This document shows positions 1 through 8,978 of a DNA stretch of 64,000 nt, piece after piece. Each line of letters starts with the position of its first letter. Within the stretch, counting starts at the first letter, position 1. Position numbers and translations under genes: made by a program. The stretch lies in NCBI RefSeq assembly GCF_000787855.1, contig NZ_BBPQ01000001.1:410761-474760 (forward strand), in the 5' to 3' direction. This DNA is from Streptacidiphilus anmyonensis (lineage in GTDB: Bacteria > Actinomycetota > Actinomycetes > Streptomycetales > Streptomycetaceae). The notes beneath the pieces are model-generated. The model ran no database searches. It was not told the DNA's origin and was given only the letters and a program-made list of their open reading frames with translations.

Positions 1-193
1 CGTTCGGCTCGTCGACGCCGGCGTGCTGCGCGTCGACGAACCAGCGGGTGAACTGCTGGACCGGGTCCGCGGCGAGTTCCGCCTCCAGCAGGCCCTCGGC
101 CCGGTACTGGCGGCGCATGTCCGCGGGGTCGGCATGGCTGAGCGGCGCGAGGGGCCCGTGGTCCGGCGCAAGAGGAGCATCCGATGCGTGCAC
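1..193 (-). CDS. pdxH: Pyridoxamine 5'-phosphate oxidase, N-terminal part (runs off the window)
   Basis: Translating the minus strand leftward from about 193 gives an N-terminus containing MRRQYRAEGLLEAELAADP followed by QQFTRWFVDA and DEPN, the typical start of actinobacterial PdxH, which oxidises pyridoxine/pyridoxamine phosphate to pyridoxal 5'-phosphate with FMN. Only about 64 codons are present and all catalytic residues lie beyond base 1. GTG at 193 is taken as the start because Streptomyces homologues carry a 20-25 residue leader ending in DPADMR; an internal ATG at 118 and an ATG at 277 are in frame alternatives. It is divergent from the citrate synthase, an arrangement I recall from other Streptomyces. 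Identity rests on about 40 residues. Confidence 0.8.
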   Translation of the reverse strand, partial: MHASDAPLAPDHGPLAPLSHADPADMRRQYRAEGLLEAELAADPVQQFTRWFVDAQHAGVDEPN

Positions 194-582
194 GCCGCCA
201 TCATCCCAGGCCGCGCCGGACAGCTGGGCTGAACGGACCGGGAAGATCGTCCGACGAGTAGGCGGCCGAACCGTCATGCGCGCGGGACGCACCGGGGCGA
301 GCATGGATTCTCTCGACGTCGAGAGAGTATCGTGGCCGCGCTCCGTCGACGAGGCCGGCAGCAACAGGTGAATACGACGCGTGTGCAGGGCATCACCGAC
401 GTGGGATCTGGCGCGATGCACCCAGTGCCTGAGAGGCTGACACCGCGTGCCACGCGCGCCGCAACGCCACCCGCGCAACCGCGCGGCAACAAAAACAGAG
501 ACGACTTGGCCACACCACCAAGCCTTCCGCCGATCCGACCGGCCAGAACCGACCGGTCAGAACAGATCTGAGGAGCCGCCTG
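194..582. other. Divergent intergenic region pdxH / citrate synthase
   Basis: 389 bases with no supported gene. It must hold both divergent promoters. The only striking element is the 18-bp perfect palindrome at 309-326. Short open frames here are by-products of the base composition. Confidence 0.6.
309..326. promoter_or_regulatory. 18-bp perfect palindrome, possible operator
   Basis: TCTCTCGACGTCGAGAGA is perfectly self-complementary and lies between the divergent pdxH and citrate synthase genes, next to an AT-richer GTATCG stretch. Palindromes of this TCTCGA..TCGAGA shape suit MarR-type dimers, but the regulator is unknown. Inference only. Confidence 0.4.
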
Positions 583-1683
583 ATGTCCGACTTCGTACCC
601 GGACTCGAAGGAGTCGTTGCGTTCGAGACGGAGATCGCCGAACCCGACAAGGAGGGCGGCTCCCTCCGCTACCGCGGTGTCGACATCGAGGAGCTCGTCG
701 GGCACGTCTCCTTCGGCAACACCTGGGGCCTCCTGGTCGACGGCAAGTTCAACCCGGGCCTGCCCCCGGCCGAGCCGTTCCCGATCCCGGTCCACTCCGG
801 GGACATCCGCGTCGACGTCCAGTCCGCGCTGGCCATGCTCGCCCCGGTGTGGGGTCTGCGTCCGCTGCTCGACATCAGCGCCGAGCAGGCCCGTGACGAC
901 CTCGCCCGCGCCGCGGTCATGGCCCTGTCCTACGTGGCCCAGTCGGCCCGCGGCCAGGGTCTGCCGATGGTCCCGCAGAGCGAGATCGACAAGGCCGAGA
1001 CCATCGTCGAGCGCTTCATGATCCGCTGGCGCGGCGAGCCGGACCCGAAGCACGTCAAGGCCGTCGACGCGTACTGGACCTCCGCGGCCGAGCACGGCAT
1101 GAACGCCTCGACGTTCACCGCCCGCGTCATCGCCTCCACCGGCGCGGACGTGGCCGCCGCCCTGTCCGGCGCCGTCGGCGCCATGTCCGGCCCGCTGCAC
1201 GGCGGCGCTCCGTCCCGCGTGCTCGGCATGATCGAGGACATCGAGCGGAGCGGCGACGCGGTCGCCTACGTCAAGAACGCCCTCGACAAGGGCGAGCGCC
1301 TGATGGGCTTCGGCCACCGCGTCTACCGCGCCGAGGACCCGCGCGCCCGCGTGCTGCGCCGCACGGCCCAGGAGCTGGACGCCCCGCGCTTCGAGGTGGC
1401 CGCCGCGCTGGAGAAGGCCGCCCTGGAGGAGCTGCACGCGCGTCGCCCCGACCGCGTCCTCGCCACCAACGTCGAGTTCTGGGCCGCCATCGTGCTGGAC
1501 TTCGCCGAGGTCCCGGCGCACATGTTCACCTCGATGTTCACCTGCGCCCGCACCGCCGGCTGGTCGGCCCACATCCTGGAGCAGAAGCGCACCGGCCGCC
1601 TGGTCCGCCCCTCGGCCCACTACATCGGCCCGGGCACGCGCAGTGTCAGCACGATCGAGGGCTACGAGTCCATCTCGCACTGA
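583..1683 (+). CDS. Citrate synthase, actinobacterial class 2
   Basis: Condenses acetyl-CoA with oxaloacetate to citrate at the entry to the TCA cycle, in the cytosol. The 366-residue protein is shorter than GltA-type enzymes (about 430) and matches the second citrate synthase of streptomycetes. Visible motifs are EHGMNAS (170-176), GPLHGGAP with His206 and GFGHRVY with His245, corresponding to the two catalytic histidines of the family. Where most citrate synthases have an NVD motif with the catalytic Asp, this protein reads TNVEFW with Glu298. The ATG has a good AGGAG 8-9 nt upstream. A hairpin at 1719-1761 follows the gene. Confidence 0.93.
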   Translation: MSDFVPGLEGVVAFETEIAEPDKEGGSLRYRGVDIEELVGHVSFGNTWGLLVDGKFNPGLPPAEPFPIPVHSGDIRVDVQSALAMLAPVWGLRPLLDISAEQARDDLARAAVMALSYVAQSARGQGLPMVPQSEIDKAETIVERFMIRWRGEPDPKHVKAVDAYWTSAAEHGMNASTFTARVIASTGADVAAALSGAVGAMSGPLHGGAPSRVLGMIEDIERSGDAVAYVKNALDKGERLMGFGHRVYRAEDPRARVLRRTAQELDAPRFEVAAALEKAALEELHARRPDRVLATNVEFWAAIVLDFAEVPAHMFTSMFTCARTAGWSAHILEQKRTGRLVRPSAHYIGPGTRSVSTIEGYESISH

Positions 1684-1718
1684 CGATCGGATCCGCCCGG
1701 CGGACCGCCGCACCTGTC

Positions 1719-1761
1719 CAGGGGCGCGCGGAGCTGTTCTTCCCAGTTCCCTGCGCCCCTG
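1719..1761. repeat. Dispersed GGGGCGCGG hairpin element, copy A (short)
   Basis: CAGGGGCGCGCGGAGCTG faces CAGTTCCCTGCGCCCCTG across about 6 nt. It is a compact copy of the inverted-repeat family also found near 11.9, 16.8, 20.7 and 32.4 kb. At this site it probably ends citrate synthase transcription. Confidence 0.65.
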
Positions 1762-1762
1762 A

Positions 1763-2953
<1,191 letters not shown>

Positions 2954-2978
2954 TCGGGACGACACGCTGGGCATGCGT

Positions 2979-3008
2979 GAAGGGGCGGGCCGTGCGGCCC
3001 GCCCCTTC
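2979..3008 (+). terminator. Terminator after serC
   Basis: GAAGGGGCGGGCCG and CGGCCCGCCCCTTC form a perfect 14-bp stem with a very short loop, 26 bases after the serC stop. It lies between converging genes (serC and the secreted protein at 3052-3621), so it may act in both directions. There is no T-run, as is common in streptomycetes. Confidence 0.8.
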
Positions 3009-3051
3009 GGCGTTCCCGGCGTCCCCGGGCACGCCCGGGGACGCCCCGGGA

Positions 3052-3621
3052 TCAGGTGTGCGCGACCGGCAGGCTCAGCCCGAGGCTCGCGACGGTCTGG
3101 GTGACCACGGCGAGCAGGTCGGTGACGGTCGCGGTGAGGGCCGTCGTCACCTTGCTCACGTCCAGCGAGGTCAGCGCGCTCACCAGGTTGGTGACGTCGC
3201 CCTGGAGCTTGGTCAGCGCGTCGCCGACGGCGTCCGCGGGCCCGGTCCCCTGGACCTCGCGGCCGGTGACCGGCACGCTCGTCACGGGGATGGACTTCTG
3301 CAGGTTGGTGACGGCGGTGGTGACCTTGGCCGCGGCCGCCTGGACGTCGGCGGCGGAGGGCGCCGGCTTGGCGCTGGCCATCGCGGTGAGCTGACTGATG
3401 GCGCCCTGCACGGCACCGAGGTTGCCGAGCACAGTGAGCGCGGTGGAGGGGTCTGCCGCCGGCACGACGGCGCCGGGCTGCGTCACGGGCTGGGTCACGG
3501 GCTGGGTCGAGCTGCCGACGGGCTGGGGTGCGGCCTCCGCGGTCGCCACGAGCGAGCTGCCCGCCAGGACGGCGGCGAGCGTGGCACCGGCGATCACGGA
3601 GTGGACGCGATTGAAACGCAT
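3052..3621 (-). CDS. Secreted or surface protein of unknown function
   Basis: 189 residues starting at MRFNRVHS; GGGAAG precedes this ATG at a good distance, so the longer frame with 16 extra residues is not used. Residues 1-30 form a clear Sec signal peptide (RFNR, a hydrophobic AGATLAAVLAGSSLVA stretch, cleavage near ATAEA-AP). A short QPVT repeat (about 40-49) follows, then an Ala/Thr/Leu-rich helical body with heptad-like spacing (LQKSI, VTNLVSALTSL). No catalytic motif and no transmembrane anchor are visible. I do not recognise a named family; small secreted helical proteins of this type are common in Streptomyces. Confidence 0.75.
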   Translation of the reverse strand: MRFNRVHSVIAGATLAAVLAGSSLVATAEAAPQPVGSSTQPVTQPVTQPGAVVPAADPSTALTVLGNLGAVQGAISQLTAMASAKPAPSAADVQAAAAKVTTAVTNLQKSIPVTSVPVTGREVQGTGPADAVGDALTKLQGDVTNLVSALTSLDVSKVTTALTATVTDLLAVVTQTVASLGLSLPVAHT

Positions 3622-3730
3622 GAGCGTGACTTCCCTAACTGATAAAGGGGGTTGGTCGGACACGCTCAAACGTCGCCCAGCTCGTCACTCCCGGCAACGC
3701 GGGAGATCCGAACGGTTATCACCCGTACGG

Positions 3731-3817
3731 CTAGCGCAAGGCCGCGCCGATCACCACGGCGATCAGGAGCAGCACCAATGCACCGGTGACGATGCGCGTT
3801 CTGGTCTTGGGATCCAC
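3731..3817 (-). CDS. Very small membrane protein (28 aa)
   Basis: GTG at 3817 opens a 28-codon frame: MDPKTRTRIVTGALVLLLIA then VVIGAALR. It has a basic N-terminus and a single hydrophobic helix of about 18 residues. It resembles the tiny one-helix proteins near serC in other Streptomyces (the SGM_5486 type, from memory), but it is shorter. The upstream GGGGGAT is an imperfect ribosome binding site. The frame, composition and position between two real genes support it; translation is unproven. Confidence 0.5.
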   Translation of the reverse strand: MDPKTRTRIVTGALVLLLIAVVIGAALR

Positions 3818-3847
3818 GCGTTCAGCCTATCCCCCGTCTGCCACCGG

Positions 3848-4894
3848 TCAGCGCCCGGTGGACCCCCGCACGACGAGGTGCGTCGGCAGCGGCGCGGGCT
3901 CCGGAACGGGTTCGACGGTGTCCCGGGCGCCGATCGCGGTGAGCAGCCTCACGCCCGCCGCGCCCAGGCGCTCACCCGGGAGGTCGACGGTGGTGAGCGC
4001 CGGCGAGAAGAGCGGCGCCGCGACGATGTTGTCGATGCCGACGACCGAGAGGTCCTCCGGGATGCGCAGGCCCAGCTCCGCGGCGACGTGGTAGACGCCG
4101 GCCGCGACCACGTCGTCGTCGCAGACGACGGCGCGGGGGCGGCCCTCCGCGTCGGCGAGCAGGACGCGCGCGGCGGCTCGGGCGGCCTCCAGGCCGCCGT
4201 TCACCGAGACCCCGACCTCCGCCACCCGGGCTCCCGCCGCCGCGGCCTCGAAGCCGGCCTGGCGGGCGCGGAAGGTGTGCGCGGACTCGACGGAGCGCAG
4301 ATGGCCCAGCCGCTCGTGGCCGAGTTCGCGCAGATGGGCGACGGCGGCGGCCATGCCCGCGCCGACGTCGAGCTGCTGGGTGCGGCGGCGCGGATGCCCG
4401 GCGCTGAGGGCCGGGTCGGCGTCGAGGTAGACGACGGGGACGTCGTCGGGGAGGTCGCCGCCCAGCTGGCTGTCGTCCGGGGAGCAGATCAGCAGGCCGT
4501 CGTACTGGCCGCCGCGCGCGGCACGGGCCAGCGCCGCGTGGTCCCAGCCGGAGGAGACGACGACGGACAGGCCGCCGTCACCGGTCTCGGCGGATCCGAC
4601 CTGTGCCGCCTCGGTCTGCGCGCCCGCGAGCACGCGGGCGAAGAAGGGTCCGAGGATGTTGGGCACCGCGAGCAGCAGCAGCCCGGTACGGCCGAGCCGC
4701 AGTTGGCGTCCGGCGGCCTGGGGGGCGTAGCCGAGCTCGGCGGCGGCGGCCAGCACCCGGTCGCGCGTGGCCTCGGAGACGCGGTGCGCGGCCGCGCCGG
4801 AGCCCCTCCCGGACCCGGAGAAGACCAGCGAGACGGTGGCCTGGGACACCCCGGCGCGTTCGGCGACGTCGCGCCCGGTCGGACGGCGGTTCAC
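3848..4894 (-). CDS. LacI/GalR-family transcriptional regulator
   Basis: 348 residues. N-terminal helix-turn-helix at about 7-30 (TGRDVAERAGVSQATVSLVF), hinge helix around RLRLGRTG, then a periplasmic-binding-protein-like ligand domain ending in DLPGERLGAAGVRLL. This is the architecture of repressors that bind operator palindromes and release on a sugar or nucleoside effector. The start gives MNRRPTGRDV. It is last in the leftward run after the DUF4229 gene, 19 bases downstream of it. No sugar transporter adjoins it, so the target is unknown. Confidence 0.9.
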   Translation of the reverse strand: MNRRPTGRDVAERAGVSQATVSLVFSGSGRGSGAAAHRVSEATRDRVLAAAAELGYAPQAAGRQLRLGRTGLLLLAVPNILGPFFARVLAGAQTEAAQVGSAETGDGGLSVVVSSGWDHAALARAARGGQYDGLLICSPDDSQLGGDLPDDVPVVYLDADPALSAGHPRRRTQQLDVGAGMAAAVAHLRELGHERLGHLRSVESAHTFRARQAGFEAAAAGARVAEVGVSVNGGLEAARAAARVLLADAEGRPRAVVCDDDVVAAGVYHVAAELGLRIPEDLSVVGIDNIVAAPLFSPALTTVDLPGERLGAAGVRLLTAIGARDTVEPVPEPAPLPTHLVVRGSTGR

Positions 4895-4913
4895 CCGCGG
4901 TGCTCGGAGCGGG

Positions 4914-5249
4914 CTACTTCTGCTCGGCGCGGACCGCGTCGTCGAGCGCGTCCTCGGCGGCGTTCTGCGCGGCGATGCGGGCGCTCATGGACTTCTTGTT
5001 CGTCTTGCGCCGCTCGATGCCGCCGGTGATCTGCTGGGACATCGCGTCGCGCTGCCGGCTCAGCACGACGAAGCTGATCGGCGCGGAGACGAGGCCGGCG
5101 ATGATCAGCAGCAGGAAGACCCCGGAGGCGCCGGCCGTCACCGGCAGCACGCCGACGTGCGCGAGCACCAGAGCGATCAGGAAGCAGGCCAGGAAGATGC
5201 TGGCCCGCATCGCGCTGTAGCGGAGGGTGGCGTGCGACTTGGCGCTCAC
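4914..5249 (-). CDS. DUF4229 membrane protein
   Basis: 111 residues with two hydrophobic helices (about 12-32 and 38-62) followed by a charged cytoplasmic tail (SRQRDAMSQQITGGIERRKTN, then DALDDAVRAEQK). The pattern LRYSAMRASIFL plus the QRDAMSQQI tail is that of the actinobacterial DUF4229 family, which I recall next to mqnE in streptomycetes. Function unknown; the constant linkage suggests a link to respiration or menaquinone synthesis, which is inference. It lies 164 bases downstream of mqnE on the same strand. Confidence 0.8.
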   Translation of the reverse strand: MSAKSHATLRYSAMRASIFLACFLIALVLAHVGVLPVTAGASGVFLLLIIAGLVSAPISFVVLSRQRDAMSQQITGGIERRKTNKKSMSARIAAQNAAEDALDDAVRAEQK

Positions 5250-5413
5250 GGCACGGATTCTCTTTCCCTACGGGGTCCCTACGGGAGGGCAATACCCAAC
5301 AAGTGAAGCACGCCGCCCGGGGCGATCTTCACAGGGCTGTGGACAACCCTGGAAGCACGCCCCGGAAGCACGCCCCGGAAGCGAACCCCAGGCGCGCACC
5401 TCGGGCGCGCGCG

Positions 5414-6577
5414 TCAGAAGCGCATCGGCTGCGGCGCCTCGCGGCGGGACGCGTCCGGGCCCGGGTACTCGCGGATGATCTCGTAGCGGGTGTTCCGCTC
5501 GACGGGGCGGAAGCCCGCGTCGCGGATCAGGTCCAGCAGGTCGTCGCGGGTCAGCTTGTTCGGCGTGCCGAAGCCGTCCGCGTCGTGGGTGATCTTGTAT
5601 TCGACGACCGAGCCGTCCATGTCGTCCGCGCCGTGGTTCAGCATCAGCTGGGCGCCGGCCAGGCCGTGCATCACCCAGAAGACCTTGACGTGCGGCACGT
5701 TGTCGAAGAGCAGCCGGGAGACCGCGAAGGTGCGGATCATGTCCGCGCCGGTGGCCATGGTGGTGCGGGCCTGCAGCGTGTTGCGGATCTTGCCGTCGCG
5801 CGAGTCGTGGAAGTCGTGCTGGTAGCGCAGCGGGATGAAGACCTGGAAGCCGCCGGTCTCGTCCTGCAGCTCGCGCAGCCGCAGCACGTGGTCCACGCGG
5901 TGGCGCGGCTCCTCGACGTGGCCGTAGAGCATGGTGCTGGGCGTCTTGAGGCCCTTGGAGTGCGCCAGACGGTGGATGCGCGACCAGTCCTCCCAGTGGG
6001 TGTCGTGGTCGACGATGTGCTGGCGCACCTCCCAGTCGAAGATCTCCGCGCCGCCGCCGGTCAGCGACTCCAGACCGGCGTCGATCAGCTCGTCGAGGAT
6101 CTCGTCGGCGGACAGGCCCGAGATCTTCTCGAAGTGGTGGATCTCGGTGGCGGTGAACGCCTTCAGCGCGACGTTCGGCAGCGCCTCCTTCAGGGCGCGC
6201 AGCGAACGCGGGTAGTACCGCCAGGGCAGCGTCGGGTGCAGGCCGTTGACGATGTGCAGCTCGGTCAGCTGGTCGTTCTCCATCGCCTTGGCGAGCTTGA
6301 CCGCCTCCTCGATGCGCATCGTGTAGGCGTCCTTCTCGCCCGGCTTGCGCTGGAACGAGCAGTAGGCGCAGGACGCGGTGCAGACGTTCGTCATGTTCAG
6401 GTGACGGTTGACGTTGAAGTGGACGACGTCGCCGTTCTTCTGAGTCCGCACGTGGTGGGCGAGCCCGCCGAGCCAGGCCAGGTCGTCGGTCTCGTACAGC
6501 GCGATCCCGTCCTCGCGGGTGAGCCGCTCCCCGGCGTAGACCTTCGCCTCCAGCTCGCGCTTCAGCCCTGCGTCCAT
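5414..6577 (-). CDS. mqnE: Aminofutalosine synthase (radical SAM)
   Basis: First radical-SAM enzyme of the futalosine menaquinone pathway: joins 3-[(1-carboxyvinyl)oxy]benzoate to the adenosyl radical from SAM to give aminofutalosine. 387 residues, the family length. The CxxxCxxC cluster motif is Cys66, Cys70 and Cys73 (NVCTASCAYCSF). Other family blocks are FNVNRHLNMTN, HIVNGLHPTLPW, LTGGGAEIF and LRYQHDFHD. It lies in the leftward block with the UbiD/UbiA/UbiX homologues at 8.3-11.3 kb, downstream of the dehydratase gene. Confidence 0.96.
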   Translation of the reverse strand: MDAGLKRELEAKVYAGERLTREDGIALYETDDLAWLGGLAHHVRTQKNGDVVHFNVNRHLNMTNVCTASCAYCSFQRKPGEKDAYTMRIEEAVKLAKAMENDQLTELHIVNGLHPTLPWRYYPRSLRALKEALPNVALKAFTATEIHHFEKISGLSADEILDELIDAGLESLTGGGAEIFDWEVRQHIVDHDTHWEDWSRIHRLAHSKGLKTPSTMLYGHVEEPRHRVDHVLRLRELQDETGGFQVFIPLRYQHDFHDSRDGKIRNTLQARTTMATGADMIRTFAVSRLLFDNVPHVKVFWVMHGLAGAQLMLNHGADDMDGSVVEYKITHDADGFGTPNKLTRDDLLDLIRDAGFRPVERNTRYEIIREYPGPDASRREAPQPMRF

Positions 6578-6687
6578 CCGAGTCCCGCCTCCATCAGCGC
6601 GTTGAACAATCCGTACGAGCCTACGCCCCCGTCGGCCGGGTCGGTCGCAGGGGCACCCCGGCGACCACCCGGGCGGTCACCGGCCGG

Positions 6688-7659
6688 TCACATCGCCAGG
6701 ATCCTCGCCAGCAGCGCCGGTTCCACGTTCCCGCCGCTCACCACCGCCGCGAAACGGCTGCCGGGCAGCTCCTCGCCGTGGAAGAGGTACGCGGCCGTCG
6801 CCACCGCGCCCGAGGGCTCGGCGACCAGTCGGCCGCGGCGGGCCAGGACGGCCACCGCCTCGGCGATCTCCTCCTCCGACACCGTCACGATGTCGTCCAC
6901 GTACGCCTGCACGTGCTCCCAAGGGAGTTCGCCCAGCGAGGTGGTGCGCAGGCCGTCGGCGATCGTGCGGTAGGTGTCCGCGTGCGGCCAGGTGCGCCGC
7001 TCGCCTGCGCGGAAGCTCTCCGCCGCGTCGCCGGCGAGCGCGGGCTCGACGCCGATGATCCTCACGCCGGGCGTGGTGAGCTTCAGGGCCGTCGCGACGC
7101 CGCTGATCAGCCCGCCGCCGCTGACGGGGACCAGCACGGTCTGCAGGTCGAGGTCGAGCGCCGCGGCGTCGTCGGAGATCTCCAGGCCGGTGGTGCCCTG
7201 GCCGGCGATGACGTACGGGTCGTCGTACGGCGGCACCCAGACGTAGCCGTGACGCTCCACCAGCTCCCTGGGCAGGTCGTCGCGCTGCGTCATGTCGACG
7301 AGGATCACCTCGGCTCCGTAGGAGCGGGTGTTCTCGACCTTCACCTCGGGCGAGGTGTCCGGCATGACGATGACGGCCTTGATGCCGAGCTCCCGGGCCG
7401 CGTAGGCGACGGCCTGGGCGTGGTTGCCGCTGGACTGGGCGACCACGCCCCGCGCCCGCTCCTCCGCCGTCAGGGCGGCCAGGCGGTTGTAGGCGCCGCG
7501 GATCTTGAACGCGCCGGTGGGCTGGAGGTTCTCCGGCTTCAGGTGCAGCGATCCCCACGGGCGGTCGGCCCACGGGCAGGGCATCAGCGGGGTGCGCACC
7601 GCGACCCCGGCGATCCGTCGCTGGGCCTCGCGCAGTTCGTCCAGTGTCACCAGGGCCAT
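6688..7659 (-). CDS. Threonine/serine dehydratase-like PLP enzyme
   Basis: Fold type II PLP enzyme, expected to deaminate threonine or serine to the 2-oxo acid, or to racemise serine. 323 residues and no C-terminal ACT regulatory domain, so it is of the catabolic/serine-racemase type and not biosynthetic IlvA. The PLP lysine is Lys52 (GAFKIRGAYN); SSGNHAQ (76-82) and the glycine loop SGGGL (180-184) hold the substrate and cofactor phosphate. It follows the Lrp gene by 7 bases, so the two are probably co-transcribed, and Lrp may sense an amino acid that is its substrate. Confidence 0.88.
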   Translation of the reverse strand: MALVTLDELREAQRRIAGVAVRTPLMPCPWADRPWGSLHLKPENLQPTGAFKIRGAYNRLAALTAEERARGVVAQSSGNHAQAVAYAARELGIKAVIVMPDTSPEVKVENTRSYGAEVILVDMTQRDDLPRELVERHGYVWVPPYDDPYVIAGQGTTGLEISDDAAALDLDLQTVLVPVSGGGLISGVATALKLTTPGVRIIGVEPALAGDAAESFRAGERRTWPHADTYRTIADGLRTTSLGELPWEHVQAYVDDIVTVSEEEIAEAVAVLARRGRLVAEPSGAVATAAYLFHGEELPGSRFAAVVSGGNVEPALLARILAM

Positions 7660-7666
7660 GTGGGGA

Positions 7667-8146
7667 TCACGCCTTCCGTGTGGCGTCCGTGAACTCGGTG
7701 TCGGGCAGCTCGACCGCCCGGTTCTCCCACTTGGTGGAGAGCACGACGGTGGTACGGGTGCGGGCCACGCCCTTGGTGCCGGAGAGGCGCTTCACGATCG
7801 ACTCCAGGCCGTCCACGTTGGGCACCCGGACCTTGAGCATGTAGGAGTCGTCACCCGCGATGAACCAGCAGTCCTCGACGTCGGGCAGGTCGCGCAGACG
7901 CCCGGCGACGTCCTCGTGGTCCGCGGCGTCGGTCAGCTGGAGGCCGATCAGGGCGGTGACGCCCAGGCCCAGCGAGGCCGGGTTCACCGTGGCGCGGTAA
8001 CCGGTGATGACCCCCGCCTGTTCGAGACGGTTGATCCGGTCGGTGACACTGGGGCCCGACAGGCCGACGAGCCGCCCCAGCTCGGCGTAGGAGGCGCGCC
8101 CGTTCTCGCGCAGCGCCTGAATGAGCTGCCTGTCCACCGCGTCCAT
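7667..8146 (-). CDS. Lrp/AsnC-family transcriptional regulator
   Basis: 159 residues from MDAVDRQLIQAL. N-terminal winged helix-turn-helix (about 5-55: LIQALRENGRASYAELGRLV, SGPSVTDRINRLEQAG), then the RAM ligand-binding domain (VTALIGLQL, DVEDCWFIAGDDSYMLKVRV). The longer frame to 8380 antisense to the UbiX homologue is rejected because homologues start at MDAVD. In S. coelicolor an AsnC-type gene sits at the same place, between the UbiX homologue and mqnE (from memory). Probable partner: the adjacent dehydratase. Confidence 0.92.
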   Translation of the reverse strand: MDAVDRQLIQALRENGRASYAELGRLVGLSGPSVTDRINRLEQAGVITGYRATVNPASLGLGVTALIGLQLTDAADHEDVAGRLRDLPDVEDCWFIAGDDSYMLKVRVPNVDGLESIVKRLSGTKGVARTRTTVVLSTKWENRAVELPDTEFTDATRKA

Positions 8147-8264
8147 GGTCGAAAACCTGGCCTTCCAATCGTTGGGGAACCTGCCGACAGTATCCGGAAT
8201 CCAAAACTCCAGCCCGATGCGGCCCCCGGTTCGCAAAGAAGATACTCCGACGAGGTGACCTCCA

Positions 8265-8921
8265 TCACGTCGAGGTGGCGCCGCTCCCCAGTTCACCCGC
8301 CCAGCGGAGGTACAGCCGGTGCTCCACCCCGACCGCGTCGAGCACGCGTCCGGCGACGAAGTCCACGAGCTGCTGGACACTGGCCGAGCCCGCGTAGAAG
8401 CCCGGCGAGGCGGGCATCACGATCGCCCCTTGGGCGTCGAGGTCGGCGAGTTGACGCAGGGTCACCCCGGTGAGCGGGGTCTCCCGGACGCACAGCACGA
8501 GCGGCCGGCGCTCCTTGAGGGTGACGCTGGCGACGCGTTGCAGCAGGTCCTTGCTCAGGCCGATCGCGATCCCGGCGACGGCGGCGGCGCTGCACGGGAC
8601 CACGATCATCCCTTTGGCGGGATAGGAGCCGCTGGACGGCCCCGCGGCGAAGTCGCCGGCCGTCCAGTAGCGCACGTCTTCCAGCTCGAACGGCTCGGGC
8701 TTGCCCCGGTCCAGCGGCCGCTCCAGCCACTCCCGCAGGTCCTCGCGCCAGTGCGCGTCCCGGAACGGGATCCCCGTCTCGTCGATCAACGTCAACCGCG
8801 CCGCGCGGCTGACCACCACGTCCACGGCCTCCCCGGCCCCGAGCAACCCCCGGATCACCGCCGCCGCATACGGCGTCCCGGACGCCCCCGTCACCCCGAC
8901 CACCCACGGCTCACGCTTCAC
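8265..8921 (-). CDS. mqnM: UbiX-type flavin prenyltransferase of menaquinone synthesis
   Basis: Makes prenylated FMN for the partner UbiD-type decarboxylase. 218 residues; Rossmann-like start WVVGVTGASGTPYA (TGASG at about 11-15), and conserved blocks VVPCSAAAVAGIAIG, LVLCVRETPL and MPASPGFYAG of the UbiX/Pad1 family. It lies 57 bases downstream of the UbiA homologue and in the same direction as the UbiD homologue. The mqnM name follows the assignment for the S. coelicolor ubiX homologue in the futalosine route; the family call is firmer than the symbol. Confidence 0.92.
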   Translation of the reverse strand: MKREPWVVGVTGASGTPYAAAVIRGLLGAGEAVDVVVSRAARLTLIDETGIPFRDAHWREDLREWLERPLDRGKPEPFELEDVRYWTAGDFAAGPSSGSYPAKGMIVVPCSAAAVAGIAIGLSKDLLQRVASVTLKERRPLVLCVRETPLTGVTLRQLADLDAQGAIVMPASPGFYAGSASVQQLVDFVAGRVLDAVGVEHRLYLRWAGELGSGATST

Positions 8922-8978
8922 GCCATCGACCCTAACGGGCGAGCCGCCGAACGGCGTCCGAGCACCGGCCGCGCACGG

